64,000 bases of DNA from Temnothorax longispinosus (GCF_030848805.1 NC_092360.1:1612001-1676000), one strand, 5' to 3'; shown: positions 45,490-56,377, numbered from the stretch's first letter. The notes: a model not told the origin generated them from the sequence alone. Translations and numbers: made by a program.

Positions 45490-46663
45490 TTTATTTTTAT
45501 TATATAATTAAGACTGGAGTTGTTTTTCTGGACTATCGTAGAGCTTTCTAGACAATAGATAGAAAGATATTAATTGCTAAATAGGAATTTCTTGGATTTA
45601 AAGGAACGGTTATCTCTTGGTTACAAGATTATGTGAATAATAGAGTACAAAAGGTAAAATATAAAAATGTAATGTCTGAAGCAAGAAAGGTAAAAAATTG
45701 TTTATATTGTTTATATTATATATCAATGATATTGTAAACTTAACGATTCTTGGATGTAAAATTAGAATGTTTGCAGACGATACTATTGTATACTTTGAAA
45801 ACTTAAGAATAGATGCTATTGAATATGTTATTAATAAGCAACTGGAGAAAATATATGGTTGGTTACGTGCAAATAAGTTGAAATTGAACGGGGAAAAGAG
45901 CAAGTTCATGTTACTAAGAAGTGGTAAATGCGAGGAAAATACGAAGTGTGATATAAGAATTGCGAACAAAAAATTGGAGCAAGTAAATTAATACAAATAT
46001 TTAGGTGTAATGGTAGATGAGATATTGACATTTGAGAAGCATGTGCAACATGTTATTAAAAAGATGAGTGCTAAGACACAATTTATTAGGAGAGTGGGTG
46101 TCGACCTATCATTATATGTAAGAAGCATATTGTATAAGGCAATTGTGGCACCACACATGGAATATTGCTCAATAGTATTTATAAGTTTGAGTAGAGAACA
46201 ATTAGATAAGTTGCAAGTATGTCAAAATAGGGCAATTAGGTCAGTACTTAAATGTTTGATATATACCTCATGCGATGAAATGAGGAGTGTCCTAAGAATT
46301 ATGAGCGTAGAAAAGAGAATTAAGTATAATGTATGTATATTTATGTATAAACTAGCTAATGGATTGTTACTGAGGGGGTTGTGTAATAAGATTGAGAAAG
46401 TAGGAGAGCGACATAAGTACAAAACGAGGCAAGTAAACCAATTACAAGTACGATTTAGAAAAACGCGAACAGGACAGAAAGATTTGTTTTATGATGGTAT
46501 AAGGATTTATAATGAGTTGCCTGAGGAAATAAGAAACATTGATAATAATGTAAGCGAATTTAAAAGAAGATTGAAAGAAAAATGGATTTAAGTGAAGTGT
46601 ATTGTGTGTATTGTATGATAGCTAAAAGCTAATAAATATATTCATTCATTCATTCATTTCCAC
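45490..46663 (+). pseudogene. LINE ORF2 reverse transcriptase, broken, with 3' end
   Basis: The coding sense begins with VVFLDYRRAF (RT motif A), followed by stops and SWLQDYVNNRVQKVKY. The GVPQGS motif region is missing, apparently deleted. It resumes with LYINDIVN and RMFADDTIVY (motif C) in the frame from 45698. A single nonsense codon (TAA at 45989) separates this from YKYLGVMVDE and a 190-aa C-terminal part ending FKRRLKEKWI at 46591. A short 3' UTR and a (TTCA)n tail follow. The family is jockey/CR1-like. It is related to the fragments at 39.6, 41.9 and 63.7 kb. Confidence 0.82.
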
Positions 46664-46715
46664 TCCCTCTTTCTTCCTCTCTCTCTCTCTCTCTCTCTTT
46701 CTTTCTCTCTCTCTA

Positions 46716-47500
46716 TCTGAGAAGTAGAATGTGTCGTGTTGAATTGTGCTCTATGAAAGTGATGGCTTTTGAATGGTTAATTAGTGTCGAAGAGTGGTAA
46801 AAAGCTATTAAACTAATAGCTGCATAGGCAAATGTTAACCATGAGTGGTTGGCTAGCCGGGATGTGAGGAGCCATGACTGTGCGAGCATCGGGTCTGTAA
46901 TGCCCGTATCAGACCAATCAGAGCAAAGTTTACTAAACTTGAGATCAGTTTTCTCTGTTCTGATTGATTAAATTTCAATCCAATCTCAATCCCAATCCGT
47001 AGTCTGATACGGACTTAAGGACTACGAGGGCCACGAGGACTCATACGACAGGCGGCCATTAAAAGTTAGTCACGGGGTACAAATACACGAGAGAGAAAAC
47101 AAACGTGTCTATTATATGGTAGTGAGTAATGAGTGAGTCAGCGAGTTACTGTATATGTAGGCAATGTAAAAAAGAAATAAGAACGCAGTTGATTAAATAT
47201 ACCTTGTGACAAGAAATTTCATCCAAGTTGTCATAAATTGCATAAGGTATATACTGCGGATAATGAACTTGTTAATTGTACTGGAAAGTACGAGGTATTC
47301 ACTGTAAAAGATAATAATAGTGGTGAAACTAGTTCGGCGATGAAATCGATGTCGAAGACGGAAGAAAAGAAACAAGGAGGATCCAGTATGGAGAAAAAGA
47401 AAGATTGGTTGGTGGACAAAATCAAGGATGAAATGGTCAGCAAAAATGAAATAAAACAAAAAGATAAGAACTACAAATTGTCATCTTTAATTGTTGTTTT
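46716..47500 (+). pseudogene. LINE 5' end with PHD-like ORF1 start
   Basis: It follows a CT microsatellite. After about 400 bp of leader, an ATG at about 47130 opens MSESASYCICRQCKKEIR. A one-base shift follows, then CDKKFHPSCHKLHKVY and C further on, a PHD-like finger like that of the ORF1 at 15605. A Lys/Glu/Ser-rich tail (SMEKKKDWLVDKIKDEM) follows until about 47460, then the coding sense is lost. The leader contains an inverted pair (CGTATCAGAC near 46901 and GTCTGATACGG near 47000) that may be a small nested MITE. Confidence 0.55.
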
Positions 47501-47648
47501 TCTTTTCTTTTTCTTTTATCCTGTCAGAAGCATGCTTTAACCATGTTTTAATCGCTGTTTCAATGGCAGCTTCTGTACTTGAAGGTGATTTTATTTGTAC
47601 AGCACCTATTTACACAAAAAAGAAAAAGACAGTTTCATATCACTAAAA

Positions 47649-47927
47649 TTACCGATTACGGCGATAGCGCCGAATTTGCCCCTGCATCTGCAGCACCGTA
47701 TTTTGCAGGTCCATTAACATATTCTGCAGCCGGTGTACTTGCTGCGACATTTCTTGGTACTGCCGCTGTACCGTGCGCAAAGTAGAATTTTGTATCGGTT
47801 CTCTGTTTTGTAGCTGATCTAGCAGCTGCTGGAACTGCAGCTGCTCGTTGTTCATTGCCGGCATGGCCGGCAACGGCATTTCAAATTGCAGATTAGCGGG
47901 ATTAGCCATAAAGTTTCCTAGATGCAT
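47649..47927 (-). CDS. Short coiled-coil protein or last exon, unrecognised
   Basis: The 92-aa minus-strand frame begins MHLGNFMANPANLQFEMPLP and then has a Gln/Leu-rich coiled-coil region (residues about 30-85) ending in RRYRRNR. Just upstream the same frame continues through a short tandem motif (DNLHLDVGDNMHLG) to a stop near 47980, with a possible acceptor TTGCAG at about 47963. It could therefore be the last exon of a longer gene. Nearby open frames on the plus strand are shadows. No domain is recognised. A transposon accessory protein is possible. Confidence 0.35.
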   Translation of the reverse strand: MHLGNFMANPANLQFEMPLPAMPAMNNEQLQFQQLLDQLQNREPIQNSTLRTVQRQYQEMSQQVHRLQNMLMDLQNTVLQMQGQIRRYRRNR

Positions 47928-48369
47928 GTTATCTCCAACATCTAGATGCAGGTTATCTGCAACATTTAGTCAAAATATAACATATGCTGTCATGAACAAG
48001 ATGAACAAATCTAAATGACAGGTATCTTCGGTGAATGTTTAGTATAACCTTTCCTATTAACTATTAATACTTTTTTCAAGTATCAACACAAATAAAAAAT
48101 ATTAAAAAAAATATTAAGAAAATAAAAACAAAAACAAAATAAGCTTTGGATTTGTTCCGATATATATAAAAAAAGTAAGATAAGCAAAATGCAACAAAAG
48201 TAAAATAAAAAAATGGTGCAAATTAGAAATTTGCACATGGCTTCCTCATAGAGGAAGTGATATGTCTTAAGATGCTAATACGGCCCTCTGATTGGCTGAT
48301 GACGCCTTAAAACTATACTTAAGACGATCTTTAATATAAGACCCGACTATGAATACCGGCCTTAAAGAA

Positions 48370-48585
48370 TTATATATTTAAAAAATCGGTAACCCCTTTA
48401 TTATTAACAATTTTTAATAATTCTATTATATTCTTCAGTCTTTTCTACCCCTATTTCATATATAATTGGTTAAGATTTGGTTGATCAGTTCTGGAGTTAT
48501 AGAAATTTCGGTAAATTTGGCACATACATACATACACACATACACACACACATACACACATACATACACACATACCGACATTTTT
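48370..48585. repeat. Dispersed repeat ending in an ACATAC microsatellite
   Basis: The text CTACCCCTATTTCATATATAA at about 48447 belongs to the same family as units in the 17-19 kb palindrome. It is followed by (ACATACAC)n at about 48525-48575. A related sequence is also in the MITE at about 6090. Confidence 0.65.
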
Positions 48586-48601
48586 TAAAATAGCGAGGCT
48601 C

Positions 48602-49081
48602 ATGGAAATTTACGGTGTGCACGCTCGGACGACCGAAAAAATGTCCCGAGTTTTCGGTGCATCTCTTCGTCGTCCCGCGCTAGCTGCCGGTGATGCTGTC
48701 GTCGTCCCTCCTACAACTTCCGCCGATCCGCGGCCCATTTTACGCGACGAATGCCACGTCGCGAGCTGCAGCTCGGACGAGAGCTCGCCGCCGCCGGCAC
48801 AACGGAGACGTCCCCCCATCGAGCTGGCGCCGTGCGGATCATCGTCCGACGACGACAGGACGATCGAGCAACAATTGCGATCCTTCTTACGTCGATCCGA
48901 AGCAATGGATCGACGTATCGCACGTCATGCACAGCAGCAGGTGGAGCGGCGCCGTCGACGGCACATCGATGGACAGCGTCGATGGCGGGAGCGGCAGGAG
49001 CGGCGGCGAGCCTACCGCGAGGAGCTGCAGCGGCGGCAGCAGCGAGCCGACGAGGAGCGGGAGCGGCGCCGTTCTTCCTAG
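48602..49081 (+). CDS. Arg/Gln-rich helical protein, unrecognised
   Basis: The 159-aa frame has a short N-terminus, a Ser/Asp/Pro-rich acidic middle (SSDESSPPPAQRRR, then SSSDDDRTIEQQLRSF), and a C-terminal half that is almost pure Arg/Glu/Gln helix (repeated RRxER and QRRxxR segments) ending at 49081. The first in-frame ATG is 48602; another is M14 at 48641. Codons are GC-rich against an AT-rich neighbourhood. A GGTAAGT donor follows the stop by 1-3 bases, so alternative reading through splicing is possible. A Harbinger transposase remnant lies 1.4 kb downstream, and some such elements encode a second DNA-binding protein, but the link is conjecture. Confidence 0.4.
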   Translation: MEIYGVHARTTEKMSRVFGASLRRPALAAGDAVVVPPTTSADPRPILRDECHVASCSSDESSPPPAQRRRPPIELAPCGSSSDDDRTIEQQLRSFLRRSEAMDRRIARHAQQQVERRRRRHIDGQRRWRERQERRRAYREELQRRQQRADEERERRRSS

Positions 49082-49440
49082 GGTAAGTTGGTGCGATAAA
49101 TGATACTGGGGGGAGGGGGGGGCTACGTATCGCGCGCGTTTCACAATTTTTTACGTGTTTATTGACGTTTTTTTACGTTTTTTTGCAGGCCTCGCACGCA
49201 CACGACAGAGATGATGAGAAGAACGGACGCGCGGAGAGGACATGTACTCTTCATTTTATACTTTTAAACATATATGTGATATACTCTTGATTTGATTTTA
49301 TTATTTTTATTTACTATATGTGATTTATATGATTTTATTTTATTTTATAAATATATACATTTCTTTGAAATTTTATCGTCCATTGTTCATTTCTATTCCC
49401 ATACAGCGCAAGAACCTTTTATTTCAGAAATATCTAAAAT
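49082..49440. other. Possible intron and short exon, otherwise empty
   Basis: A GTAAGT at 49083 and a TTTTTTGCAG acceptor at 49180-49189 could bound an intron after the Arg-rich ORF. The candidate exon (CCTCGCACGCACACGACAG onward) is short and shows no domain. AT-rich sequence follows. Confidence 0.35.
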
Positions 49441-50960
49441 GGCCAGTCTACAATGAGTTGTTAGTCGTAATCACAGCACGCTGCTGGATCGTAAGTCAGA
49501 AGTCACAAGTCGTTAGTCGTAGGAAATTTGCATGTACAATGAGTCGTAGCGGATAATAATGTCACGATAATTTAGCCAATCAGAGATGAGACAATTTTCG
49601 TGGCGGAAGATAAAGGTGTTACGCGCGCTACGACTGCATTATATCGTATATTTGTTTTTAGTACAAACTTTACTTAACTTAATTGCAAATTTAAAAGTTT
49701 ACCGTGCAAAATTGTGAGAAGATGATGGGGAAGACGATTTATTATTAATTTTAACGTCGATGCAAATATGCCGTACATTCAGTTTCATCGTGTATGCGGT
49801 GTACCCAAGTCACGACAGAATCAATAAGGAAGGAGATTAGTATACTTGACCACTATAATTTTCGCTAATTTAAGCTAATTATTTTCGTCTTTTTGACAGT
49901 GATCTTATCACATTTTATCACGTTATTGTCTTCGGATGGTGGCGTCGGCCATTGAATAATCATTTTCATCAACTAGGACATTTTTCACAGCTATTCCAAG
50001 AACTAAAAACCAATGCGCGATCATGAAGAATTCTTCAAATATACAAGAATCCGCACTCCTGACCGCAGTTTAATTGGCTGTTGGAAAAAACATATCCGTA
50101 TTTATTGAAACGTAGCATATGAGGCGTCCGTTTCCACCGGAATTGTGAGAGACTCGCCGTCACTCTTGGGTAAATAAAGACAATAAGTTTCTTTATCAAT
50201 GAAGAGCCTAATATTTTTCCTATTACTGTATTTCAGATATCTTGCTCGCACGCTGATAGTGTGTGGTCGAAGATTTATGGTCTTTCCGCATTGGCCGCTC
50301 AACAGTTTATAAGATTATCCCTGCGAGACATGTAACGCAATTATATAAGAGCTCGCTTCAGCCAATATACCTACCACCCACGACAAGAGAGGATTGGCGT
50401 AACGTAGCTGATGGATTCTATGAAAAGTGGAATTTCCCTAACTGTATAGGGGCACTTGATGCAGGAAAGCGCACATCCGAATTCAGGCCCCAAAAAATTC
50501 AGGCTCTCAGTTTTTTAACTACAAAAAATTCTTTTCGATTGTTCTCATGGCAATCTGTGATGCCGATTATGTCTTTTTTATGGGTATAGACATTGCTGAT
50601 TATGGTACATAGTAATTATATCCGAACAACGATATTTTATTGTATTAATAATCTTGTTCTATTCATAAAAATCTTGTTTTGCAGGCTCAATATCCGATGG
50701 TGGAGTGTGTGGATGCACAGTGACTTTGGTTCCAGCTTCGAACAAGGATTGATTGAATTACCTCATCCAGAACCTCTGCCTGGAAGAGCAGATGATCCCT
50801 TCCCATTTGTCTTTGTGTTTGGACGATGAAGCTTTCCCCCTTAAAGTTTATTCAATGCGACCTTACTCGCCGAAGATTCTTTTCACTTACTGGCGATATA
50901 ATTCTCAATTTCAGTATATTAAATGTCAGTTTGGTCAAACGTACGACCTGCGTTAATTTT
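49441..50960 (+). pseudogene. PIF/Harbinger transposase remnant
   Basis: The left end GGCCAGTCTACAATGAG (49441) has the look of a Harbinger terminus. Coding sense appears from about 50012 (HEEFFKYTRIRTPDRSL), is broken, then FRIGRSTVYKII and NFPNCIGALD mark the start of the DDE_4 domain. A one-base shift after GALD leads to KAHIRIQAPKNSGSQFFNY and CDADYVFLWV with a stop. After a probable intron, coding continues with SDFGSSF and ELPHPEPLPGR. A last shift gives DEAFPLKVYSMRPYS. These are HARBI1-type blocks including the first two catalytic Asp regions. At least four lesions make it non-functional. No right terminus was found. Confidence 0.85.
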
Positions 50961-51137
50961 TTTCACTGACAAAGTAAAGAATTTGGTAAGTTTTCACATT
51001 TATCGCGAGAGTAAGTGGATAGGTATGGGGCGTCAAAACAAACCCCCTCCACCGACCCCTCCGGCGCCAGGGGCGTGGCCAGACTGTCTGCCCACGTGAC
51101 CTCGGTGCTCTCTGATTGGCTGCCGTGTGGGGGTGGG

Positions 51138-51570
51138 GGTGAAATGGAGCAATTTGATTGGATACCCCATACCTAGCCAGCGTTCTGATTGGATACCCCA
51201 TACCTAGCCAGCGTTCTGATTGGATACCCCATACCTACCCAGCGTCTGATTGGCCCTCCCTCCCTCCCCTGAGGCGTGTAGTGTCTAGTGATTTTTTTGG
51301 GACTGCACGTGGTAGAAAACTACGAGACAAAAATGACGGATTCAAATGGAGCGTTTTGATTGGATACCCCATACCTACCCAGCGTCTGATTGGCCCTCCC
51401 ACCCCTGAGGCGTCTAGTGTCTAGTGTCTTTTTTCGGGACTGGTGGACGACTACGAAACAAAAATGTCGGATTCAAAATAGTAACTAAATGGCGCGTTTT
51501 GATTGGATACCTACCCAGCGTCTGATTTGCTCTCCCGCCTAAAGTGTCCAGCGTCTTTTTGGGCCTGCAC
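51138..51570. repeat. Tandem repeats with GATTGGATACCCCATACC core
   Basis: The core is GATTGGATACCCCATACCTA. A 31-bp unit of core plus -CCAGCGTTCT occurs three times from about 51157. The core then recurs at about 51358 and, shortened, at about 51500. Each late copy is followed by CCCAGCGTCTGATT, GTCTAGTGTCT-like text and an ACGACTACGA-ACAAAAATG stretch, so a higher-order unit of about 150 bp repeats nearly three times. Every core has ATTGG, the inverted CCAAT box. Confidence 0.8.
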
Positions 51571-51739
51571 GTGGCGGACGACGCTGAAGTCACGCGGTAA
51601 AATAGCGGAAGAGCCGACTAGCGCCATTTTGGTGGGAACACGTGGTAGACGACGCTAAGCTCGAAAAAGGATATGATGCTAAGATGCCGAAAACGGAAAG
51701 TGGAATTTTTAAGAGCGTTTTACCTCGAGGGGAGAGAGA

Positions 51740-51960
51740 AACAGGAACGGACAGGTTCGCTTTGTGACGTGACGCTATCCAACTTTTTTTTTTGTATCGA
51801 AGGAATTTTATGATTTATGACGGCGTTCTTTTAGGACTTGGGTCTGGTCAGAAACGACCAGGCTTGTATCGAGACGTGACGAATCCAACCTTTTTTGTAT
51901 CAAAGGGTTTTTATGATTTATGACGGTGTTCTTTTTAGGACTTGGGTCTGAACAAAGAGT
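51740..51960. repeat. Two-copy direct repeat bordering the inverted-repeat element
   Basis: The text TTTTATGATTTATGACGG followed by -GTTCTTTTAGGACTTGGGTCTG occurs at about 51807 and 51909. Each copy is preceded by TCCAAC or CCAACC and a TTTGTATC-AAGG stretch. The second copy enters the left arm at 51923. Confidence 0.75.
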
Positions 51961-52554
51961 TTTCGAAATAAATAAATACACTTGGTTTCTAAGATTTGCT
52001 CATGTATTACTTATTTCCTGCGGAAACGAGGTTGTAAAACAGGAACGGACAGGTTCGCTTTATGACGTCATGCAACTATTCCGTTTTAAATAAAAGTTTT
52101 TATTATTAAACGCATTCGAAAAATTTACGATTTAGAAACTGACCAATCCTGAAAAAATAAGAGAAAAAGGAATTTGTTGCGGAGAACGTGAGGATTGAAG
52201 AAAAATAGAAAAAAGTAGAAGTTACAAAAAAATGTTTATTACTACAAATTCTTCTTCATAGGAAAAAATACAATTTAGTCGCTTATAAAGTAAGGCTGTA
52301 GATAAAATGTTTAAACAATAATGTTATAAAATTTACAATCCGCGATTCGACAAAATTATATTCTTTTATCTAAGGACATACAAAAAATTATTTATTAAAT
52401 GATTTAAAAAGATAAAAAGAACTCGAATAGATTTCTGTTGTTCCTTTATTTTTTTAGAAATATTTTTATTTAAAATTAAAAAAATTTTTAACTATTACGT
52501 TTTTCGTATAAAATTTTTAGCCGATCACTTTATTAACAAATTCTCTTAGCTTCC

Positions 52555-52562
52555 TATATAAA
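52555..52562 (+). promoter_or_regulatory. TATA-like box upstream of the 280-aa gene
   Basis: TATATAAA at 52555, with a second weaker TATATAAC at about 52569. It lies in unique sequence between the left arm and the ATG at 52837, about 275 bp upstream. The leader would therefore be about 240 bp. In AT-rich DNA this could be chance. Confidence 0.35.
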
Positions 52563-52836
52563 CCACCTATATAACAGAATTTTTAGTTTAAACTAAAAAA
52601 ATTCTAGAAAAGTCTAGAAAAATCTAAAGTTTTCTAATTTTCTATCTGCGCGCGCAGACTAATTTTTCTACAACGTTACAAACGAAGTTAACGTTTTGAC
52701 TAACGTTACGAAGCAAAATCATTCGAGTCCCAACGTTCGAAGCGACAAGTTTGCCAGTGAAAAAGTATAACTCTCTCATCCGACTTTTCGATTGGTGTGA
52801 GTGTGTGTCAGCCGATATTACGAAGAAATAAGAACA

Positions 52837-53679
52837 ATGGCTAGTCACAGAGAAGACGCTAATAATTCTGAGAAGCGGATGTTCACTCGCAATATTCCTG
52901 ATAAAGGGATTCCCGATAAGGGACGTGACTTCAAGGGAAGAAACGAGCAATTACATATGCTGTTATCGACAACATATGGACTCAACAGCTCCCATACGAA
53001 GAGAATTCATGTGGGTTTGCAAGCAACATCCGAGGGAGTTTTCGTGCCGTTGGTCAAATTAACCGGCAACTGTGCGGACGGCGTTTATTTCGACGAGAAA
53101 TCGTGGCAGCAGTTTCAAGAGAACATGGGACTCGTGAGCGAATATTTAAATGGAGAAAGCAAATTGAAGCCGAATTCTATCTCCATTAACAATATCTCCG
53201 TCAATTTTACTTCGGCCTACGGAGCAAGATCTATATTGCTGGCGTACAAGGAAAACAAGGAAGATACTTCTGCCAGGACGAATCAACGAACAGGCGAGGA
53301 AAATTGTCCACCGACGAAGAAACGAAAAACATACGCTGTGGCAATTGTGATGCAGAAGCCTACATTTCTCGGGCTGAAAAATATTGCAAAATGTATCGAT
53401 GCACATTTATTACATTTAAAATCAGTGGCCGATAATGTTAACAATTGCGCGCATTATCTTATTAAGGAAATAGAGTTAAATCTTCCTAAAGGTTATATAG
53501 ATGAGGATATTGTAAAATTGACTCTCAGAGGAAATTACTTCGACATCGAATTTAATGTACAACATCAAATAACCGATTTAACTTTCCTCGATGCGTATTT
53601 TAATTTAGTAATGATAGAACTTTGTGTGCTGCGAATTCCCGAAATCTGTCGTATAATTTTGTCGAATCGCGGATTGTAA
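52837..53679 (+). CDS. Intact 280-aa orphan protein in an inverted-repeat unit
   Basis: ATG 52837 (AACAATGGC context) opens 280 codons with no break. The N-terminus is charged (MASHREDANNSEKRM, then IPDKGIPDKGRDFKGR). Residues about 45-125 look like a compact alpha/beta domain (IHVGLQATSEGVFVPLVKL, then GVYFDEKSWQQFQENM). A disordered linker (residues about 135-160) ends in a Lys/Arg cluster PPTKKRKTY, a plausible nuclear localisation signal. The rest is helical with KPTFLGLKNIAKCIDAHLL and a hydrophobic C-terminus. I recognise no family. A single exon, its own TATA-like box, AATAAA 93 bases after the stop, and flanking inverted repeats suggest a self-contained cassette. The intact frame amid decayed neighbours suggests recent arrival or selection. 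Confidence 0.65.
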   Translation: MASHREDANNSEKRMFTRNIPDKGIPDKGRDFKGRNEQLHMLLSTTYGLNSSHTKRIHVGLQATSEGVFVPLVKLTGNCADGVYFDEKSWQQFQENMGLVSEYLNGESKLKPNSISINNISVNFTSAYGARSILLAYKENKEDTSARTNQRTGEENCPPTKKRKTYAVAIVMQKPTFLGLKNIAKCIDAHLLHLKSVADNVNNCAHYLIKEIELNLPKGYIDEDIVKLTLRGNYFDIEFNVQHQITDLTFLDAYFNLVMIELCVLRIPEICRIILSNRGL

Positions 53680-53771
53680 ATTTTATAACATTATTGTTTA
53701 AACATTTTATCTACAGCCTTACTTTATAAGCGACTAAATTGTATTTTTTCCTATGAAGAAGAATTTGTAGT

Positions 53772-53777
53772 AATAAA
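53772..53777 (+). promoter_or_regulatory. Polyadenylation signal of the 280-aa gene
   Basis: AATAAA lies 93 bases after the stop, followed by a T-rich stretch. It is inside the right inverted arm, and its mirror copy lies in the left arm near 52235-52240. Confidence 0.5.
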
Positions 53778-54089
53778 CATTTTTTTGTAACTTCTACTTT
53801 TTTCTATTTTTCTTCAATCCTCACGTTCTCCGCAACAAATTCCTTTTTCTCTTATTTTTTCAGGATTGGTCAGTTTCTAAATCGTAAATTTTTCGAATGC
53901 GTTCAATAATAAAAACTTTTATTTAAAACGGAATAGTTGCATGACGTCATAAAGCAAACCTGTCCGTTCCTGTTTTACAACCTCGTTTCCGCAGGAAATA
54001 AGTAATACATGAGCAAATCTTAGAAACCAAGCGTATTTGATATTTTCGAAAACTCTTTGTTCAGACCCAAGTCCTAAAAAAAACACCGT

Positions 54090-54765
54090 TGTTTGGCGCT
54101 CACCAAACTGTAGATAGATGCATGTATCATACTTATTAGTTTAGTCTCGTTACTCGTTGTACATAGTATTCATTGCGTACCTAGTATTAAGTATTTCGGT
54201 GACTCGCGCGAAACGTCGGCGGATCGCGATCAACGCGGAATCGATAATTGCGCGACTCACCAATCGGTGCTGCCCTCGCTCACCCCACGAGGACACCCGC
54301 CTGAAGAACAAGTACTCGCTCGCGACACTGTTCCAGCGCCGCGAGCTCTCGGCACTCATCGTTACGACGTCTCGGAGCACAGAGAGATTATCGGGGCAGA
54401 GAGACTTGCGCTAATATCCGGAGTCGCGAGATCATCCGCTCGCTCCCGGATAGTGCGATCGCCTACTTTCTCGGCCTGCTTGTGTGCTGCCTTTACCTGC
54501 TTCCTCCTGCTTGCTTGCTGCCTGCCTTGACTTACTGCTGCCTGCCTCGCTTTTGCCTTGCTTGCTGCCCTGCTTGCGTTGCTGCACGAGCCCGATCGCG
54601 ACCGAGACGAAGCATCCAGGAGTCGACGGCACAACGAACGGTGAGTCGCATTTGCATAAAATAACTCGCTTTGGAGGAGACTTACACCCCCTGGTCCTTC
54701 GAGCTTCGCTTTATCGCAAATCCGGGTACGGCTCTACCGCCCCCCGAGCAACCGTCATAAATCAT
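54090..54765. other. GC-rich block without recognised gene
   Basis: From about 54180 to 54640 the sequence turns GC-rich and open in several frames, with a pyrimidine-rich CTGCTTGC-type tract at 54475-54590. No frame has a motif. A GTGAGT after ACAACGAACG (54641) is a candidate donor, so this may be an untranslated first exon or leader for the gene at 55382. An LTR or element leader is also possible. Confidence 0.35.
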
Positions 54766-55262
54766 ATGGAACAAAGGCCTTAAATAAAAGAATATGGTTT
54801 TATGATTTTATTGTAAACAAGACGGAAAAGGGATTATGGTATAGAACCTTTCTCCGAAAACTTTTTTTCACCTGAAAGGAAGGTAGGGAGAAAGTGAGCA
54901 GGAAGGTTTTGAATTTGCTAATCAGGGTCTTAGGTAGACATTTTTTGTTACGCCATTATTCTAGAAGTTTTTGGCTTTTTACACTGGAAGCAATTAATAA
55001 ATCAATAAATTTCTCAAATGGGATAATAAAACCTTCTAGTTTCATGTTGGAATAAAGGCCTTAAATAAAAGAATATGGTTTTATGCTTTTATTGTGAACA
55101 AGATGGAAAAGTTTTATGACAAAAAATAACTTTTTTGCGAAAACCTTTCTCTTCCACCGGTAATGGAGAATGGGAAGAAAGTGGGCGGGAAAGTTTCAAA
55201 TTTGGTAACCAATGGCTTAGGTAGAAAATTTTTGGCACGCCATTATTCTAGAAGTTTTTAAA
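54766..55262. repeat. Two-copy direct repeat, about 278-bp period
   Basis: AAGGCCTTAAATAAAAGAAT occurs at about 54774 and 55052. Both copies continue through ATATGGTTTTATG and end at CGCCATTATTCTAGAAGTTTTT. The copies have diverged by perhaps 15-20 percent with small gaps. Confidence 0.8.
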
Positions 55263-55381
55263 AATATTTCCAACTATAAATGGCCTGTAATACTATAGCT
55301 GAGAGTTAGTCCTTATTTGTCCGAGTGTACTGGAGTCGTCTTGCAACGCTCTTAGCTAATCAGACAAGTAAAGTGTCGAAA

Positions 55382-56377
55382 ATGTCTCTCCGCGCAACTT
55401 TGATCGATTTTTTTAAAGTGAGTTGCAATTTAAGCAAACACTTTAATAAGCAAGTGTTTGTAGAAGTGTTTAATGAGCGGAAGTTTGTAGAAGCAGTGAC
55501 AATCGTCGAAGAGGCGAGTTATAAACTTTTCAAACGTTTCGTGCGCGGGTGCTCCAGTACCCTGTTATGTGTTATGGATGAACTGGGTTACTGTAAAAGA
55601 AATCAAAGATTGGTGAATATCATTTTGTGCGAATTAGTAGCGCGTAGAGCTTTTCGTCACGAGGAAGAAGACGCAGGAAGAGGGCATATTGCTAGATTTT
55701 TGCGTCGTAACGGAATAGGTAAGTGTTAGAAATAAAAATTGCACCTTAAAATTTTAATATAGTAGAGTTTATCATTAAAATTTAAATTAATTTAATAGAC
55801 GATAACCGCATTGCCGCTGTCCTACCGGTCCGACGAGGACAGAGACGTCGAGCGGAAGAAAACATTGATGAGGAGGCGGTACCAGCACGTAAGTAGGAAA
55901 TAATAAAATTAATTATTCATTAAAAAAAAAACAAATATTATAAATATTAAATTTTATAGGTAGAGCCAGAATCGTTGCACCACTGCCCGCAGACAACATC
56001 CCCGTCATCGATTTATCTTCCGGTAAGAGTCTAATAATAACACGTAAAAGCTAATACTTGCAATATTTGTATAATAAATCAAATATAATTTATACTGTTT
56101 TAGATGACGATGAAGAACAAGAGGAGGTGGAAGAAGAAGAAGCAGAACAAGAAGAGGAGGTGAGAATAGTGAGCTCACCCGATTCGACCATATTTACGCC
56201 GCGTGGTAAGTTTTTAAAAAATAAAATAAGATAAAAATTTAGCGACGAATAAAAGAAATAACGAAATGTTACATTTTACCAGAAAGGGAAGTAGAAGAAG
56301 AAGAACAAGAATCGGAATCAGATGATGTTTCGACGATTGACGATGTAATCGAGCGAATATTGATGGAAGACGACGAT

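Larger units (their letters stand above)
51923..54089 (+). mobile_element. Gene flanked by 438-bp inverted repeats
   Basis: Bases 51923-52360 are the reverse complement of 53652-54089 with few mismatches. The unique middle holds a promoter-like region and one intact ORF. The right arm begins inside the last codons of that ORF, so the left arm is an inverted copy of the gene's 3' end and downstream region, including its polyadenylation signal. This mirrors the organisation of the Penelope-like element at 35-38 kb (inverted tail copy), although no transposition enzyme is encoded. It may be an unknown element type, or a host gene with a local inverted duplication. Confidence 0.65.

Noticed and set aside
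47238..47540. Independent Lys/Glu-rich gene
   Set aside because: Better explained as the continuation of the LINE ORF1 that begins with a PHD-like finger at about 47130.
51138..51570. Possible CRISPR array
   Set aside because: Repeats are not separated by unique spacers of constant length, and the genome context is eukaryotic.
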